NCBI RefSeq assembly: GCF_004138335.1
Contig: NZ_RYFW01000001.1
Location: forward strand, 1,240,001 to 1,304,000
Origin: Peristeroidobacter agariperforans
GTDB lineage: Bacteria; Pseudomonadota; Gammaproteobacteria; Steroidobacterales; Steroidobacteraceae
DNA: 64,000 nt
Direction of reading: 5' to 3'
Shown piece by piece: positions 8,171 to 17,543 of the stretch. A program made the position numbers and the translations under genes. The notes beneath the pieces are model-generated. The model had not been told where the DNA came from, ran no database searches, and saw nothing but the letters and a program-made list of their open reading frames with translations. Position 1 is the first letter of the stretch, and each line of letters begins with the position of its first letter.

Positions 8171-9249
8171 TCTTCGGTCACTTCCGCCTTGGTCTTCGGA
8201 ACCAGCTTCAACGAATCGATCACGCAGTCGCCCAGCGCCGCGCCATCGGTGATGGCGTTGAAGGCCGGCACGCCGAACTTGTCCTTGATGATGTTCACGC
8301 CGACCGCGTTGTCCGTTGCCGGACCGGTGACGACCGACGGCTCGATGCCGAACTGTTCGCGCAGCAGCTTCACGCCGCCCCACGCAGCAACTGGATCGTT
8401 CGCCGACAACACCACCGACGTGAGCGCACTACGAATATCCGGCGAGGACAGGATCGCTTCGACGCCGTACGCGCCGAGGATGCCGTCGCCCAGCTCGAAC
8501 ACGATCACATCCGGCTCGCCTTGTGACATTTCCGTCAGCAGCGCGCGCGTGATCGCTGGGCCCACCTTCGCAGTGGTCGTGACGACGCCCAGATCGGTGA
8601 AGATCATGCTCTTGCGAGCGCCGGCATCTTCCATCGCCAGAATGTCACGACGCAGAGAAACACCGGTGGCCTTGAACGCGTGCACGTTCAAGCCACGATG
8701 CCGCATGCGGGCAACGATGGCGCACGCCGCGGCCGTCTTGCCTGCTTCCATACACGTGCCCGCAAGCGCCACGACCGGCACATTCCGCGTGTTCACAGCG
8801 ACGTTGTAGTCGAGACGTTTATAGCCGACCCGCGCCGGCACGCCGATGCGCTCGCCCAGATACGGGAACTGCAACACCACGCCGATGACCCTGGCGTCGA
8901 ACGGCGTGCCCTTCTCCGGGTTCACCGATTCGACCACGCCGAGCACGCCGCCGATGTTCAGCACCTGGATGATGTCGCCTTCCTTCACCGCGGTCGGCAA
9001 ATGACCCGAGTAGCCGAACAGCGCCTGACGATGGCCGAGCGCACCGACGATGACGTCGCCCTTGGCGACCTTGGCCATGCGGCCGCTGGTCAGCTCCAGG
9101 GTGTTGTAGTTCGACTTGTTGTTGAGGATCTCGACAACCAGCACCACGCCTTCCTCGCAAGGAATGTTGTCCGTGGCGACACGCAACTCATGCTTCAGGT
9201 TCAGCGCCTGAGTGATGGATGCGATCTTGTCGACGACTACTGTCTTCAT
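8167..9249 (-). CDS. P-loop protein of unknown function in the arginine cluster
   Basis: A 360-residue protein I do not recognise as a named enzyme. The N-terminal half (1-155) is predicted beta-rich, with GDVIVGALGHRQALFGYSGH and FPYLGERIGVPARVGYKR. The C-terminal half opens with a Walker A loop GTCMEAGKT at 164-172 and MRHRGLNVHAFKATGVSLRRD just after it, continuing with VIVFELGDGILGAYGVE. That layout recalls dethiobiotin-synthetase/MobB folds and, loosely, DUF1611 proteins, one of which (DgcN) has been described as a D-glutamate N-acetyltransferase. It lies between argG and argC and is coupled to argC by ATGA, so a role in arginine synthesis is likely. Acylation of glutamate is a hypothesis only. 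No transmembrane segment or signal peptide is seen. Confidence 0.8.
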   Translation of the reverse strand: MKTVVVDKIASITQALNLKHELRVATDNIPCEEGVVLVVEILNNKSNYNTLELTSGRMAKVAKGDVIVGALGHRQALFGYSGHLPTAVKEGDIIQVLNIGGVLGVVESVNPEKGTPFDARVIGVVLQFPYLGERIGVPARVGYKRLDYNVAVNTRNVPVVALAGTCMEAGKTAAACAIVARMRHRGLNVHAFKATGVSLRRDILAMEDAGARKSMIFTDLGVVTTTAKVGPAITRALLTEMSQGEPDVIVFELGDGILGAYGVEAILSSPDIRSALTSVVLSANDPVAAWGGVKLLREQFGIEPSVVTGPATDNAVGVNIIKDKFGVPAFNAITDGAALGDCVIDSLKLVPKTKAEVTEE

Positions 9250-9291
9250 GGCTGTGTTCGATTCACCTGTTCAGAAGTTAAAGAAAACAAC

Positions 9292-10512
9292 TCACTTGTT
9301 CTGCCCAGCACGGGTCCAGAACATGCCGGGCAGGCCGACCATCTTCGAGAAGCCCAGGGCATCGGCTGCTGTCCACTCACCGGCGGCTTCGCCATAGACG
9401 CCCTTGGAGGCGGCCATGATGGAGTAGGGCGAATTCACGCCGGCGACGAATGCGTTGCCCGGGCGGTACTGCACCTTCACTTCACCGGTCACGCGCGCCT
9501 GCGAATTCACGAACAGCGCTTCCATGTCGCGGCACACAGGATCCAGATGCTGGCCTTCGTGCACCAGATCGCCGTACGGGCCGGACAACATTTCTTTCAC
9601 GCGCTGTTGACGGCCGGTCATCACCAGCTTTTCCAGCTCGCGATGCGCAGTGATCAGCACTTCAGCGGCGGGTGCTTCGAACGCAACGCGGCCCTTCGTG
9701 CCAATGATGGTGTCGCCCAGGTGAATGCCCCGACCGACGCCGAACTTCGCGCCGATCGCTTCGACCCGTTCGATCACGCTCACCGGATCGAGCTTCACGC
9801 CGTCCAGGCTCGCGGGAATGCCCTTATCGAAGCCGATGGTGTGCACTTCCGGTGCCTGCGGATTCGAGTACGCATCCTTCGACAGCACCCACGCATGATC
9901 GGGAATGCTGCCGTCCGACGTAAGCGTCTCTTTACCACCGATCGTCACGCCCCACAGGCCGCGATTGACCGAATAGGCAGCGCCGTACGGCGGGATGGTG
10001 AGATTCCGATCCTGCAGATACTTCAATTGATCGGGACGCTTGAACGCCTGATCGCGCACCGGCGCGAGAATCGTCAGCTCGGGCGCGAGCGTGCGCAGCG
10101 CGACTTCGAAGCGTACTTGATCGTTGCCGGCGGCGGTGCAGCCGTGCGCGATCACTTTCGTGCCCAGCTTCTTCGCGTATTCAGCGATGGTCTGCGCCTG
10201 CATGACGCGCTCGGCGCCGACGCACAGCGGATACATCTGGCCGCGCTTCACGTTGCCCATGATCAGGTACTTGATCACCTGCTCGAAGTAATCCTTCTTC
10301 GCCTCGACCAGGATGTGATCCTTCGCACCCAGCGCGCGCGCACGCTGATCCAGCACTTTCGCCGCTTCGGCATCGATGCCGCCGGTATCGACCGTCACGG
10401 TGATGATCGGGCGCTGGTAGTTTTCCGACAGCCACGGCACCAGGAATGACGTGTCGAGGCCGCCGGAGAAGGCCAGCAGAATCGGTTCGTTGCCAGGAGG
10501 AAGTGTGCTCAT
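9292..10512 (-). CDS. argG: Argininosuccinate synthase
   Basis: Joins citrulline and aspartate with ATP to make argininosuccinate. It has the N-type ATP pyrophosphatase P-loop LLAFSGGLDTSFLVPWL near residues 11-27, followed by IAHGCTAAGNDQVRFE, GKETLTSDGSIPDHAW and NSPYSIMAASKGVYGEAAGEW. Length is 406 residues, normal for the short ArgG type. It sits between the P-loop gene (42-base gap) and argR (63-base gap), all on the same strand. It is the first biosynthetic gene after the regulator. Confidence 0.96.
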   Translation of the reverse strand: MSTLPPGNEPILLAFSGGLDTSFLVPWLSENYQRPIITVTVDTGGIDAEAAKVLDQRARALGAKDHILVEAKKDYFEQVIKYLIMGNVKRGQMYPLCVGAERVMQAQTIAEYAKKLGTKVIAHGCTAAGNDQVRFEVALRTLAPELTILAPVRDQAFKRPDQLKYLQDRNLTIPPYGAAYSVNRGLWGVTIGGKETLTSDGSIPDHAWVLSKDAYSNPQAPEVHTIGFDKGIPASLDGVKLDPVSVIERVEAIGAKFGVGRGIHLGDTIIGTKGRVAFEAPAAEVLITAHRELEKLVMTGRQQRVKEMLSGPYGDLVHEGQHLDPVCRDMEALFVNSQARVTGEVKVQYRPGNAFVAGVNSPYSIMAASKGVYGEAAGEWTAADALGFSKMVGLPGMFWTRAGQNK

Positions 10513-10575
10513 GCTCGTTTCCGTATCGATACAAATAGCTGGTCGGTTTGAGAGTGCGTGCGAGGCAGCGGCCGC

Positions 10576-11031
10576 TCAGATGCCGAAGATGCCGCGCAGG
10601 CGTTCGCGCAGCTTCTTCTGATCTTTGGGCTCGTCGGTCGCGATGAAAATGGTGTCGTCGCCCGAGATGGTGCCGACCACTTCGGACCAGTCGGAGCTGT
10701 CGATGGCGACGGCCACGCTTTGCGCCGTGCCGGTCGTGGTCTTGAGGACCGTCAGCGACGTGCCGGCGGTCTTGATCTCGAGCACGAACCGCGAGACGGC
10801 GGCGAATGGGTTGTCGGCCGCGGCGGCGTCTTGGGCGGGCAGGATGTAGCGGTCGCCGGCCTTGGCGACGCGGAGCTCGCGCAGGTCGCGGCTGACGCTC
10901 GATTGAGTCGCGTCAAATCCTTGTTTGTGAAGGATTTTCACCAATTCGTCCTGATTGCGCACGGTCGACTCTCCGATGATTCGGAGAATCGCGGCTCGGC
11001 GCGCGACGGATTGGTGAATCTCAGCAGCCAT
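10576..11031 (-). CDS. argR: Arginine repressor ArgR
   Basis: A 151-residue ArgR family regulator. It has a winged-helix DNA-binding N-terminus (NQDELVKILHKQGFDATQSSVSRDLRELRV) and a C-terminal oligomerisation/arginine-binding domain with GTAQSVAVAIDSSDWSEVVGTISGDDTIF. The segment GTISGDDTIFI carries the Asp pair that contacts arginine in hexameric ArgR. It is the promoter-proximal gene of the cluster. A perfect operator-like palindrome lies 70 bases upstream of its start, so autoregulation and arginine repression of the whole operon are likely. Confidence 0.95.
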   Translation of the reverse strand: MAAEIHQSVARRAAILRIIGESTVRNQDELVKILHKQGFDATQSSVSRDLRELRVAKAGDRYILPAQDAAAADNPFAAVSRFVLEIKTAGTSLTVLKTTTGTAQSVAVAIDSSDWSEVVGTISGDDTIFIATDEPKDQKKLRERLRGIFGI

Positions 11032-11096
11032 GTCGGTGAGAGCAGCCTCGGTTGCGGCACAGGCGCCCAGACGCGCCTGTGCATAAAAAGGCGCGC

Positions 11097-11125
11097 ATCA
11101 TGCATAATTATGCAGAGGTCGTCAA
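11097..11125 (-). promoter_or_regulatory. Predicted arginine operon promoter with ArgR operator
   Basis: On the minus strand a -35-like TTGACG (11120-11125) and a -10-like CATGAT (11097-11102) are separated by 17 bases. The perfect 14-base palindrome TGCATAATTATGCA (11101-11114) lies in the spacer and touches the -10. It fits the ArgR box pattern TGNATNWWNATNCA. A second half-site TGCATAAAAA occurs at 11080-11089, as expected for tandem ARG boxes. Arginine-bound ArgR sitting here would block polymerase. The motif is seen directly; its function is inferred. Confidence 0.7.
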
Positions 11126-11139
11126 TGATGGATTTTGCG

Positions 11140-12063
11140 TCAGGTCCGACGGCGCGAGGCCAGTACTCCATCGAGGGCGAAAACGGCGAGCGCAGTCCAG
11201 ATCATCGAGAAACCGACCACGCGCGGGCCGCTGAACGATTCCCCAAATACCAGGACCGCGCAGGCCAGCTGCAGGCTGGGTGCGATGTATTGCAGTAGTC
11301 CGACGGTGAACAAGGGAATGCGCCGCGCACCCACGGCGAACAGGACCAGCGGAACGGCGGTCAGCGGTCCACCCACTAATAAGAGAAGAGTGGTCTCGAA
11401 CGAGTTCTGGCTCATCGCGCCACTGCCCGAGAACTCACACCACAGCACATAGCCCGCCGCGAACGGCAGCAACAACAGCGTTTCGCCCGTGAAACCGGGC
11501 AGCGCTTCGACGTTGGCAGTCTTCCGCACCAGTCCATACAGGCCGAAGCTCAGCGCCAGCGCGATCGACACATACGGCGGCCGACCGGCAGCCCAGGTGA
11601 GATACAACACACCGGCCGCGGCGATCGCCACGGACAGCCATTGCATACGATTGAGCCGCTCGCGAAAACATACGACGCCGAGCGCCACGTTGAGCAGCGG
11701 ACCGATGAAATAACCGAGACTGATTTCCACGACGTGGGCCGTAGCGATGCCCCACATGAAAATCGACCAATTGATGGCGATGAAGGTCGCCGACGCGCAC
11801 AGCCTCAAGCGAACTTGCGGATTCGACAGCGCGCTCCACATCTGTTGAGTGTCGCCGCGCGCCGCCAGCCAGCCGAAACCGACCAGGCAACCCCATAACA
11901 TGCGGTGCGCGGTGATTTGCAGAACCGGGATGGCCTGCAACAGCTTCATATACAGCGGCATCAGCCCCCAGATCAGGAAGGCGGAGATGGCGGCGGAGAG
12001 GCCGCGGCCATCGATGCGTTGAGCCGCGGACGTGGCGTCGGCCACGTGAGAGGAATCGTTCAT
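11140..12063 (-). CDS. rarD: EamA/RarD family transporter
   Basis: A 307-residue inner-membrane protein of the drug/metabolite transporter superfamily with about ten hydrophobic segments. RarD-type signatures are SAFLIWGLMPLYMKLL at the start, ITAHRMLWG, INWSIFMWGIATAHVVEISLGYFIGPLLNV and LGLLQYI-like VGLLQYIAPSLQL near the C-terminus. The substrate is unknown for the family. It ends 108 bases before argR on the same strand, and the intervening region holds the separate arginine promoter, so it is probably not part of the arginine operon. Confidence 0.88.
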   Translation of the reverse strand: MNDSSHVADATSAAQRIDGRGLSAAISAFLIWGLMPLYMKLLQAIPVLQITAHRMLWGCLVGFGWLAARGDTQQMWSALSNPQVRLRLCASATFIAINWSIFMWGIATAHVVEISLGYFIGPLLNVALGVVCFRERLNRMQWLSVAIAAAGVLYLTWAAGRPPYVSIALALSFGLYGLVRKTANVEALPGFTGETLLLLPFAAGYVLWCEFSGSGAMSQNSFETTLLLLVGGPLTAVPLVLFAVGARRIPLFTVGLLQYIAPSLQLACAVLVFGESFSGPRVVGFSMIWTALAVFALDGVLASRRRT

Positions 12064-12191
12064 GGACGGGGGACAGTCTGCTGGGCGGCAATCATAGTGC
12101 AGTACGCAGTGGCATGTCGGGCTTTCTGAAGTTGCACGCGCCGCGCCGGCGCGAGAAGCTTCGAATCTCTTTACTGAATTCTCTGTTAGCT

Positions 12192-12803
<612 letters not shown>

Positions 12804-12806
12804 GCG

Positions 12807-13673
12807 ATGAGCGACACTCCGGCCCTGGGTTTCCTACCGCCCGAATGGTTCACGCGGGCGCTTGCCGTGCCGTGCGAGTCCCGCTATGTGGATGCCGGCG
12901 GCACGGCGATTCATTACTTGATCTGGAACGAGCACGAGACGCATAAGCCCGGTCTCGTGCTTGCGCATGGCTTTCGCGCCCACGCGCGCTGGTGGAGTTT
13001 CATCGCGCCCTTCTTCATCGAGCGCTTTCGCGTCGTTGCATTCGATTTCTCGGGCATGGGCGACAGCGGCAATCGCGATGAATACACCGACGAGAGTTAT
13101 GCACGCGACATTGTTGCTGTGATCGATGCGGCCGGCTTCGATCGGCCGGTCGTGGTTGGCCACAGCTTCGGCGGGGGACGAGTGCTGCAAGCGTGCGCTC
13201 AACATCCGAGCAAGGTCGGTCGAGCAATCATCGTGGATTCGCGCGTGCAGCTGCACGATGGCGAGCAAAAGCTTCCGGAGTTGCGTGCCAAGAAGATATA
13301 TCCGACGTACGAAGCCGCCCGAGCCCGCTTTCGGCTGATCCCGCCCGACAACAGGGCAGCGCCATATGTCATCAATTACGTCGCCGAGCATTCCATCAAG
13401 CGCGTCGACGATGGTTATACCTGGAAGTTCGACGATACGGGGCCGCGTCGAGTCGTGCACCGGAATGTTGCTGGCATGTTGAGGCGCATCGAAACGCCAG
13501 TGTCGTATATCTATGGCGACCACAGCCTGGTCGTTTCGCATGAGCATGCGGCAGAGATCGTTGCTCACATTCCCAATAGCCGCGGGCCGATCGCGATTCC
13601 CGAGTCGCACCATCACGTCATGCTGGATCAGCCGCTGTCGTTGATCGCGACGTTGCGGGCGCTGCTGTACTAA
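12807..13673 (+). CDS. Alpha/beta hydrolase
   Basis: A 288-residue alpha/beta hydrolase. The oxyanion-region motif is LAHGFRAHARWW, the nucleophile elbow is VVGHSFGGG with Ser in GHSFG, and a catalytic His is likely in ESHHHVMLDQP near the end. DFSGMGDSGNRDEYTDESYARDI matches the segment after strand 4 in esterases and epoxide-hydrolase-like members. There is no signal peptide, so it should be cytoplasmic. The substrate cannot be deduced. It is tightly spaced behind the Nudix gene and probably co-transcribed with it. Confidence 0.88.
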   Translation: MSDTPALGFLPPEWFTRALAVPCESRYVDAGGTAIHYLIWNEHETHKPGLVLAHGFRAHARWWSFIAPFFIERFRVVAFDFSGMGDSGNRDEYTDESYARDIVAVIDAAGFDRPVVVGHSFGGGRVLQACAQHPSKVGRAIIVDSRVQLHDGEQKLPELRAKKIYPTYEAARARFRLIPPDNRAAPYVINYVAEHSIKRVDDGYTWKFDDTGPRRVVHRNVAGMLRRIETPVSYIYGDHSLVVSHEHAAEIVAHIPNSRGPIAIPESHHHVMLDQPLSLIATLRALLY

Positions 13674-13701
13674 TAAACAGCGACTCGGGCATGCTGCCGC
13701 T

Positions 13702-13726
13702 CGCCCGCCGTGGTTGCCGGCGGGCG
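13702..13726. terminator. Hairpin between convergent genes
   Basis: A perfect 9-base inverted repeat CGCCCGCCG / CGGCGGGCG with a 7-base loop lies between the plus-strand hydrolase (ends 13673) and minus-strand tamB (ends 13773). It has no T tract on either side, so it may be only a weak or Rho-assisted bidirectional terminator. Confidence 0.45.
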
Positions 13727-13772
13727 CATCCCTATGCCTGGGGTGCCTCTAGTTGAGTTTTATAGCTCTCAA

Positions 13773-16700
13773 TCACTGCTCGATCGTGTACTCGAAGTCC
13801 GCGCTCTGATTCTCGCCGGCCTCGGTCTTGAATACCCACTTGTCGCTGATCGTGTAGCGCAGCTTCAGTGTGTTGATCGACTCTGTCAGCGAGATGCCGT
13901 AGCTGATGAACAGTCGGGGCGAGAGGAACTTGCCGAGCACCAGAGCCGTGTTCGCGCTACCGTCGGTGCCGAGCGAGCTTTCGACGCCGACTTCTTCCAG
14001 GCCGAGTCGACGGCCGATCTGCGAAGCGAGCAGGCCGCCGCCTTGCATGGTCAAAGTATCGCGAGCCGACGTCATGGTCGCCGTGTCGCTGCCCGACATC
14101 GAGTCGGGCGCTTTGCCGGTCAACAGATAAGTCACGATCTGAGTCTGCGGCATGGTCGGATCGGAAAAGAACGACAGCCGGGGCGCCTGCAACGTGCCGC
14201 GCACGTTCAGGCCGACGGTCACTGTCTCGATCCTGCGGCGGGCTTCGATGTCCAATCCCGGATCGTCGAGCGGTGAGGCTTCGAACAGCAGCTCGCCTTT
14301 ACTGATCTCGAGCTTCTGACCATAAGCCTCGTAACGTCCGTCGACGACGCTGAGCTCGCCGCGGCCGATGGGGACTTCGCCCGTGCGCACGGTCGTGCCG
14401 ACGCCGCCGGCGAGCCTGCCTTGCAAACCGAACGCCTCGACGCGCACGTCGTCGCCGATCGTGACTTTGATTTCGCTGTGCACGGTCGTGCGACCGGCGC
14501 GCTCCGATTCGGTTTCGTTGACGTAACGAGCATCGTCTGACGCGCGCACAGCGCCGGAGATCTGATTCGGCTGCACGCGCGCGCTCGGAATCAGCACATC
14601 GCCAGCGATATTGATCTGGCTGCCATCGATCAGAAAGCGCAGATCGGGAGAGGCGATCACGCGATACTCGGGCAAATCGGCCACGAGCAAGTTATTGCCG
14701 CGTAGATGCAAGTTGCCTTGCGACTTGCCTCCACTCCAGGTGAATCTTCCCTGCGCTGCCAGCTCGCCTTCACCGGCGCGGCCGGAGCCGCGAAAGTCCA
14801 GGCCGTTACTGGCAAGATCGGCGACCAGATTCAGATTGCGTAGCGCGAAGTTAACGCGATACGAATCCAGCTCGCCATTCGCCAGCTCGATGCGGCCGTT
14901 GACCTCGGGCTCGGCCAGCGTGCCGCCGATGGTGGCGTTGGCGGTCAGCAGCCCAGCCGCGTTATCCACTTCGGAAAACAGCAGCGGCAGAATGTTTGCG
15001 TCCGCCGCCCGTGCGCGCATGTCGCCGGTCAGCGGCAGGTGCATCAGGTCGTTACCCTGTTTTCGATCCAGATGCGCGTTGGCGAAGAGATAGGTATCGG
15101 TGAACGCTTGCACACCGAATGAGAAATCGATTTGCTCCGGCTTCGCGGTGGCGGCGAGACCGCCCGTGCCCAGATTCAGGGTCTCGGGCTCGGCGCCGGG
15201 CGGGCGATAGATGATGGCGGCGTCGATGATGCGCATGCCGGCTTCGCCTTGCCAAGGCTGATTCGGCGCGCCGAACGCGTGCACTCGGCCTTCGATGCGA
15301 CCACCGTACTCCGCTTCGTGCCCCGCGGGCGGCAGCAGCAGCGCCAACGGAATCTCATACCCGGACACCGTGCCTTCCCACGCACCCGCTCGCTGCCATT
15401 TGCCGCTCGCGCAAATGCGACCTGCGCCCGCAATCAAACAGAAGTTGTCGAGTTGTGCCCGGTCGCTCGACGCCATGATCTTCGCGGGCTCGGCGATCGA
15501 AATCTTGTCGTCGGCCTTGCCCGTGACCAGCTTGGTGGTCGTGACCGTCGCGTTCCATACCTTCTGATCGTAGGTGCCGGCGATCTGCATCTCGGCGGAT
15601 GGCGGCGTATCGCGTGGCGTCGCGGCTGCGCCTGTGACATTCATGTTGATGCGATGGTCGAGCGCTGTTCCTTCGCCACTGAGCTGCACGTTCTCGACGA
15701 TGGGACGACCGGCGCCGAGCCGGCTGGCGGAAGCGACCAGCCGCGACGGCGCCTTGCCGCTGGCGTCGATGTCGCCGTTGATCGTGAGCTGCCCCGCCTG
15801 CCACTGCTCATAGCGAATGTCATTCGCGGTCAGATCGCCGGTGATGTGCAGGCTCTTGAGCGGACCGCTGGCCTTGCCTTTCGAAACGATCCTGCCTTTC
15901 GCCTGCGGCAGCAAACGATCCAGCGACGGAGCGTCCAGCGACCAGGTTGCCTCGATCGTTTCCTTCCAGATGCCGTCCAATGACAGTCGTGCATCGGCAA
16001 GGCCCACACTCGCGTTGCGCACGGTCCAGCCGCCGCGACGATCTCTTTGTATGTAACCGCGACCTCGCAGCGGCTCGCCTCGCAGCGTGCCTCGAAGCTC
16101 GTTCACGTCGGCGATGAACGCAGCGTTCTTATCGAAGCCTTCGCCCGAGGCGTTGGCCGTCATGTTCACGGTGCCGGGAAAATCCTTGAACAATCCCGCT
16201 GGATTGACATTGGTTGTGCGCGTCGCGAGGCGCCACGCACGCGGCTGAGCGAATTGCAGCTCGCCGTTGCCCGTCAGCGATCCGCCCAGTGCATTTACCG
16301 AGTAGCTCGCAACCGTGACCTGCTCCTTCGAGATCACGCCTCTGGCCGAGCCGGCGCCCGAAGGAAAATTGGGCCCGGCCAGACTGGTCGTGACCGCGAA
16401 GTCATAGGGCAGCGGTCCGCTCAATGTGCCGTCGCCGTTGGAGCTGGTAACAATCGGTTTGCCACGCAATGGCCATTGCAGGTTCTGCCATTGTGCGGAC
16501 AGGTCGAGCGTCGGGGCCGAGCCGTCGAAGATCAGCTTGCCGGTCGTCTGCAGCGCCGCCGGCGAATCCTGCAGCTTGATGTCGGAATCCGTCAGGAACA
16601 GAGTGCGGTCCGCATATCGGCCGCGTGCATCGATCAGCAGTTGTTTCGCGTCGATCTCCGGAACGCCGAGCAACCCCTTGGCACGCACGCCCTGTGGATT

Positions 16701-17543
16701 GAGCTCCACGTCCAGCGCGATGTTCTGCAACGACAGCGGCGGATTCGGCAGCCACGGGTCGAGCAAGAATTGCTGCGACGTGACTTTACCCGCGACGTTC
16801 CAGCTGTCCTCCGGTCGTGTCATGACAGCAGCGACGCTGACGGCACTGGGTTTGAGCAACTCGCCGTTGATGTTCAGCTCATCGATGGTGCCATCGACCG
16901 AGCCCTTCAAATCCAGATCGACATCCGGCAGGTGCAGCTGGCCGCTGGTGTCGCCTTTCAATCCCATCGGCAGATCCGCCGCAGCCGCGGCCAGCAATTC
17001 GACATTGCCGGTGGCATCGAACAGATCGGCGTCGACGGCGAAGTCGCGCGCTCGAAGATGGGTGGAGTTGATCGTCACGCGTCCGCGAATGGTCTTCGCA
17101 TCGACGGCTGTGCCATTCATATGCACGTAGCGAACGTTGGAAAGCTCGACATTGCGCGCGTCAACGCGCAGGAACGGCGGCAAGAAACGCGGCGGTTTCT
17201 TGTTCGGGGGCATGTCGGCTTGGCGCAGCTCCACCAGCGACTCGCGCGCGGTCACCGATCCGGCCTGCAATGTTTGAATCAACAAGCCCCGCAGCTGGGG
17301 CTCGATGACGATGTCGTTCACCAGGACATGGACGCGTGGATGATTCAGCTCGAAGCGGTTGACGCGCAACGGGCCGGCCAGCGTGCCCGATACGCCTTCG
17401 ATCTTTACGTTGAAGCGCTCCAACCGCCACAGCTGCCCGGCAACCATCTGCAGGCCCGCTTCTGAGTACAGCAGCACGCCCACCGCGACCACCGGCACCA
17501 GCAGGATCACCGCGACAATGATCAGGATGAGGCGCGTGCGCAT
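13773..17543 (-). CDS. tamB: Translocation and assembly module inner-membrane component TamB
   Basis: A 1256-residue AsmA-like protein. One N-terminal membrane anchor (LILIIVAVILLVPVVAVGVLL) is followed by a very long repetitive beta-rich region predicted to form a lipid-conducting groove across the periplasm. The C-terminal TamB domain (PF04357) includes GRGELSVVDGRYEAYGQ, LSFFSDPTMPQTQIVTYLLTG and a terminal beta strand ending DFEYTIEQ. It works with TamA in outer-membrane protein assembly or phospholipid transport. The ATG shares its A with the tamA TGA stop, so the two are translationally coupled. A TTG one codon upstream is a less likely start. Confidence 0.95.
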   Translation of the reverse strand: MRTRLILIIVAVILLVPVVAVGVLLYSEAGLQMVAGQLWRLERFNVKIEGVSGTLAGPLRVNRFELNHPRVHVLVNDIVIEPQLRGLLIQTLQAGSVTARESLVELRQADMPPNKKPPRFLPPFLRVDARNVELSNVRYVHMNGTAVDAKTIRGRVTINSTHLRARDFAVDADLFDATGNVELLAAAAADLPMGLKGDTSGQLHLPDVDLDLKGSVDGTIDELNINGELLKPSAVSVAAVMTRPEDSWNVAGKVTSQQFLLDPWLPNPPLSLQNIALDVELNPQGVRAKGLLGVPEIDAKQLLIDARGRYADRTLFLTDSDIKLQDSPAALQTTGKLIFDGSAPTLDLSAQWQNLQWPLRGKPIVTSSNGDGTLSGPLPYDFAVTTSLAGPNFPSGAGSARGVISKEQVTVASYSVNALGGSLTGNGELQFAQPRAWRLATRTTNVNPAGLFKDFPGTVNMTANASGEGFDKNAAFIADVNELRGTLRGEPLRGRGYIQRDRRGGWTVRNASVGLADARLSLDGIWKETIEATWSLDAPSLDRLLPQAKGRIVSKGKASGPLKSLHITGDLTANDIRYEQWQAGQLTINGDIDASGKAPSRLVASASRLGAGRPIVENVQLSGEGTALDHRINMNVTGAAATPRDTPPSAEMQIAGTYDQKVWNATVTTTKLVTGKADDKISIAEPAKIMASSDRAQLDNFCLIAGAGRICASGKWQRAGAWEGTVSGYEIPLALLLPPAGHEAEYGGRIEGRVHAFGAPNQPWQGEAGMRIIDAAIIYRPPGAEPETLNLGTGGLAATAKPEQIDFSFGVQAFTDTYLFANAHLDRKQGNDLMHLPLTGDMRARAADANILPLLFSEVDNAAGLLTANATIGGTLAEPEVNGRIELANGELDSYRVNFALRNLNLVADLASNGLDFRGSGRAGEGELAAQGRFTWSGGKSQGNLHLRGNNLLVADLPEYRVIASPDLRFLIDGSQINIAGDVLIPSARVQPNQISGAVRASDDARYVNETESERAGRTTVHSEIKVTIGDDVRVEAFGLQGRLAGGVGTTVRTGEVPIGRGELSVVDGRYEAYGQKLEISKGELLFEASPLDDPGLDIEARRRIETVTVGLNVRGTLQAPRLSFFSDPTMPQTQIVTYLLTGKAPDSMSGSDTATMTSARDTLTMQGGGLLASQIGRRLGLEEVGVESSLGTDGSANTALVLGKFLSPRLFISYGISLTESINTLKLRYTISDKWVFKTEAGENQSADFEYTIEQ

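Noticed and set aside
8680-10449. 589-codon plus-strand frame
   Set aside because: Antisense to argG and the P-loop gene; no motif, typical shadow composition.
12114-12191. 26-codon N-terminal extension of the Nudix protein
   Set aside because: The extension is basic and not domain-like; [10 protein letters not shown] is a natural start of the Nudix_N domain, though its ribosome site is weak.
16047-17465. 472-codon plus-strand frame within tamB
   Set aside because: Antisense to tamB; no recognisable protein features.
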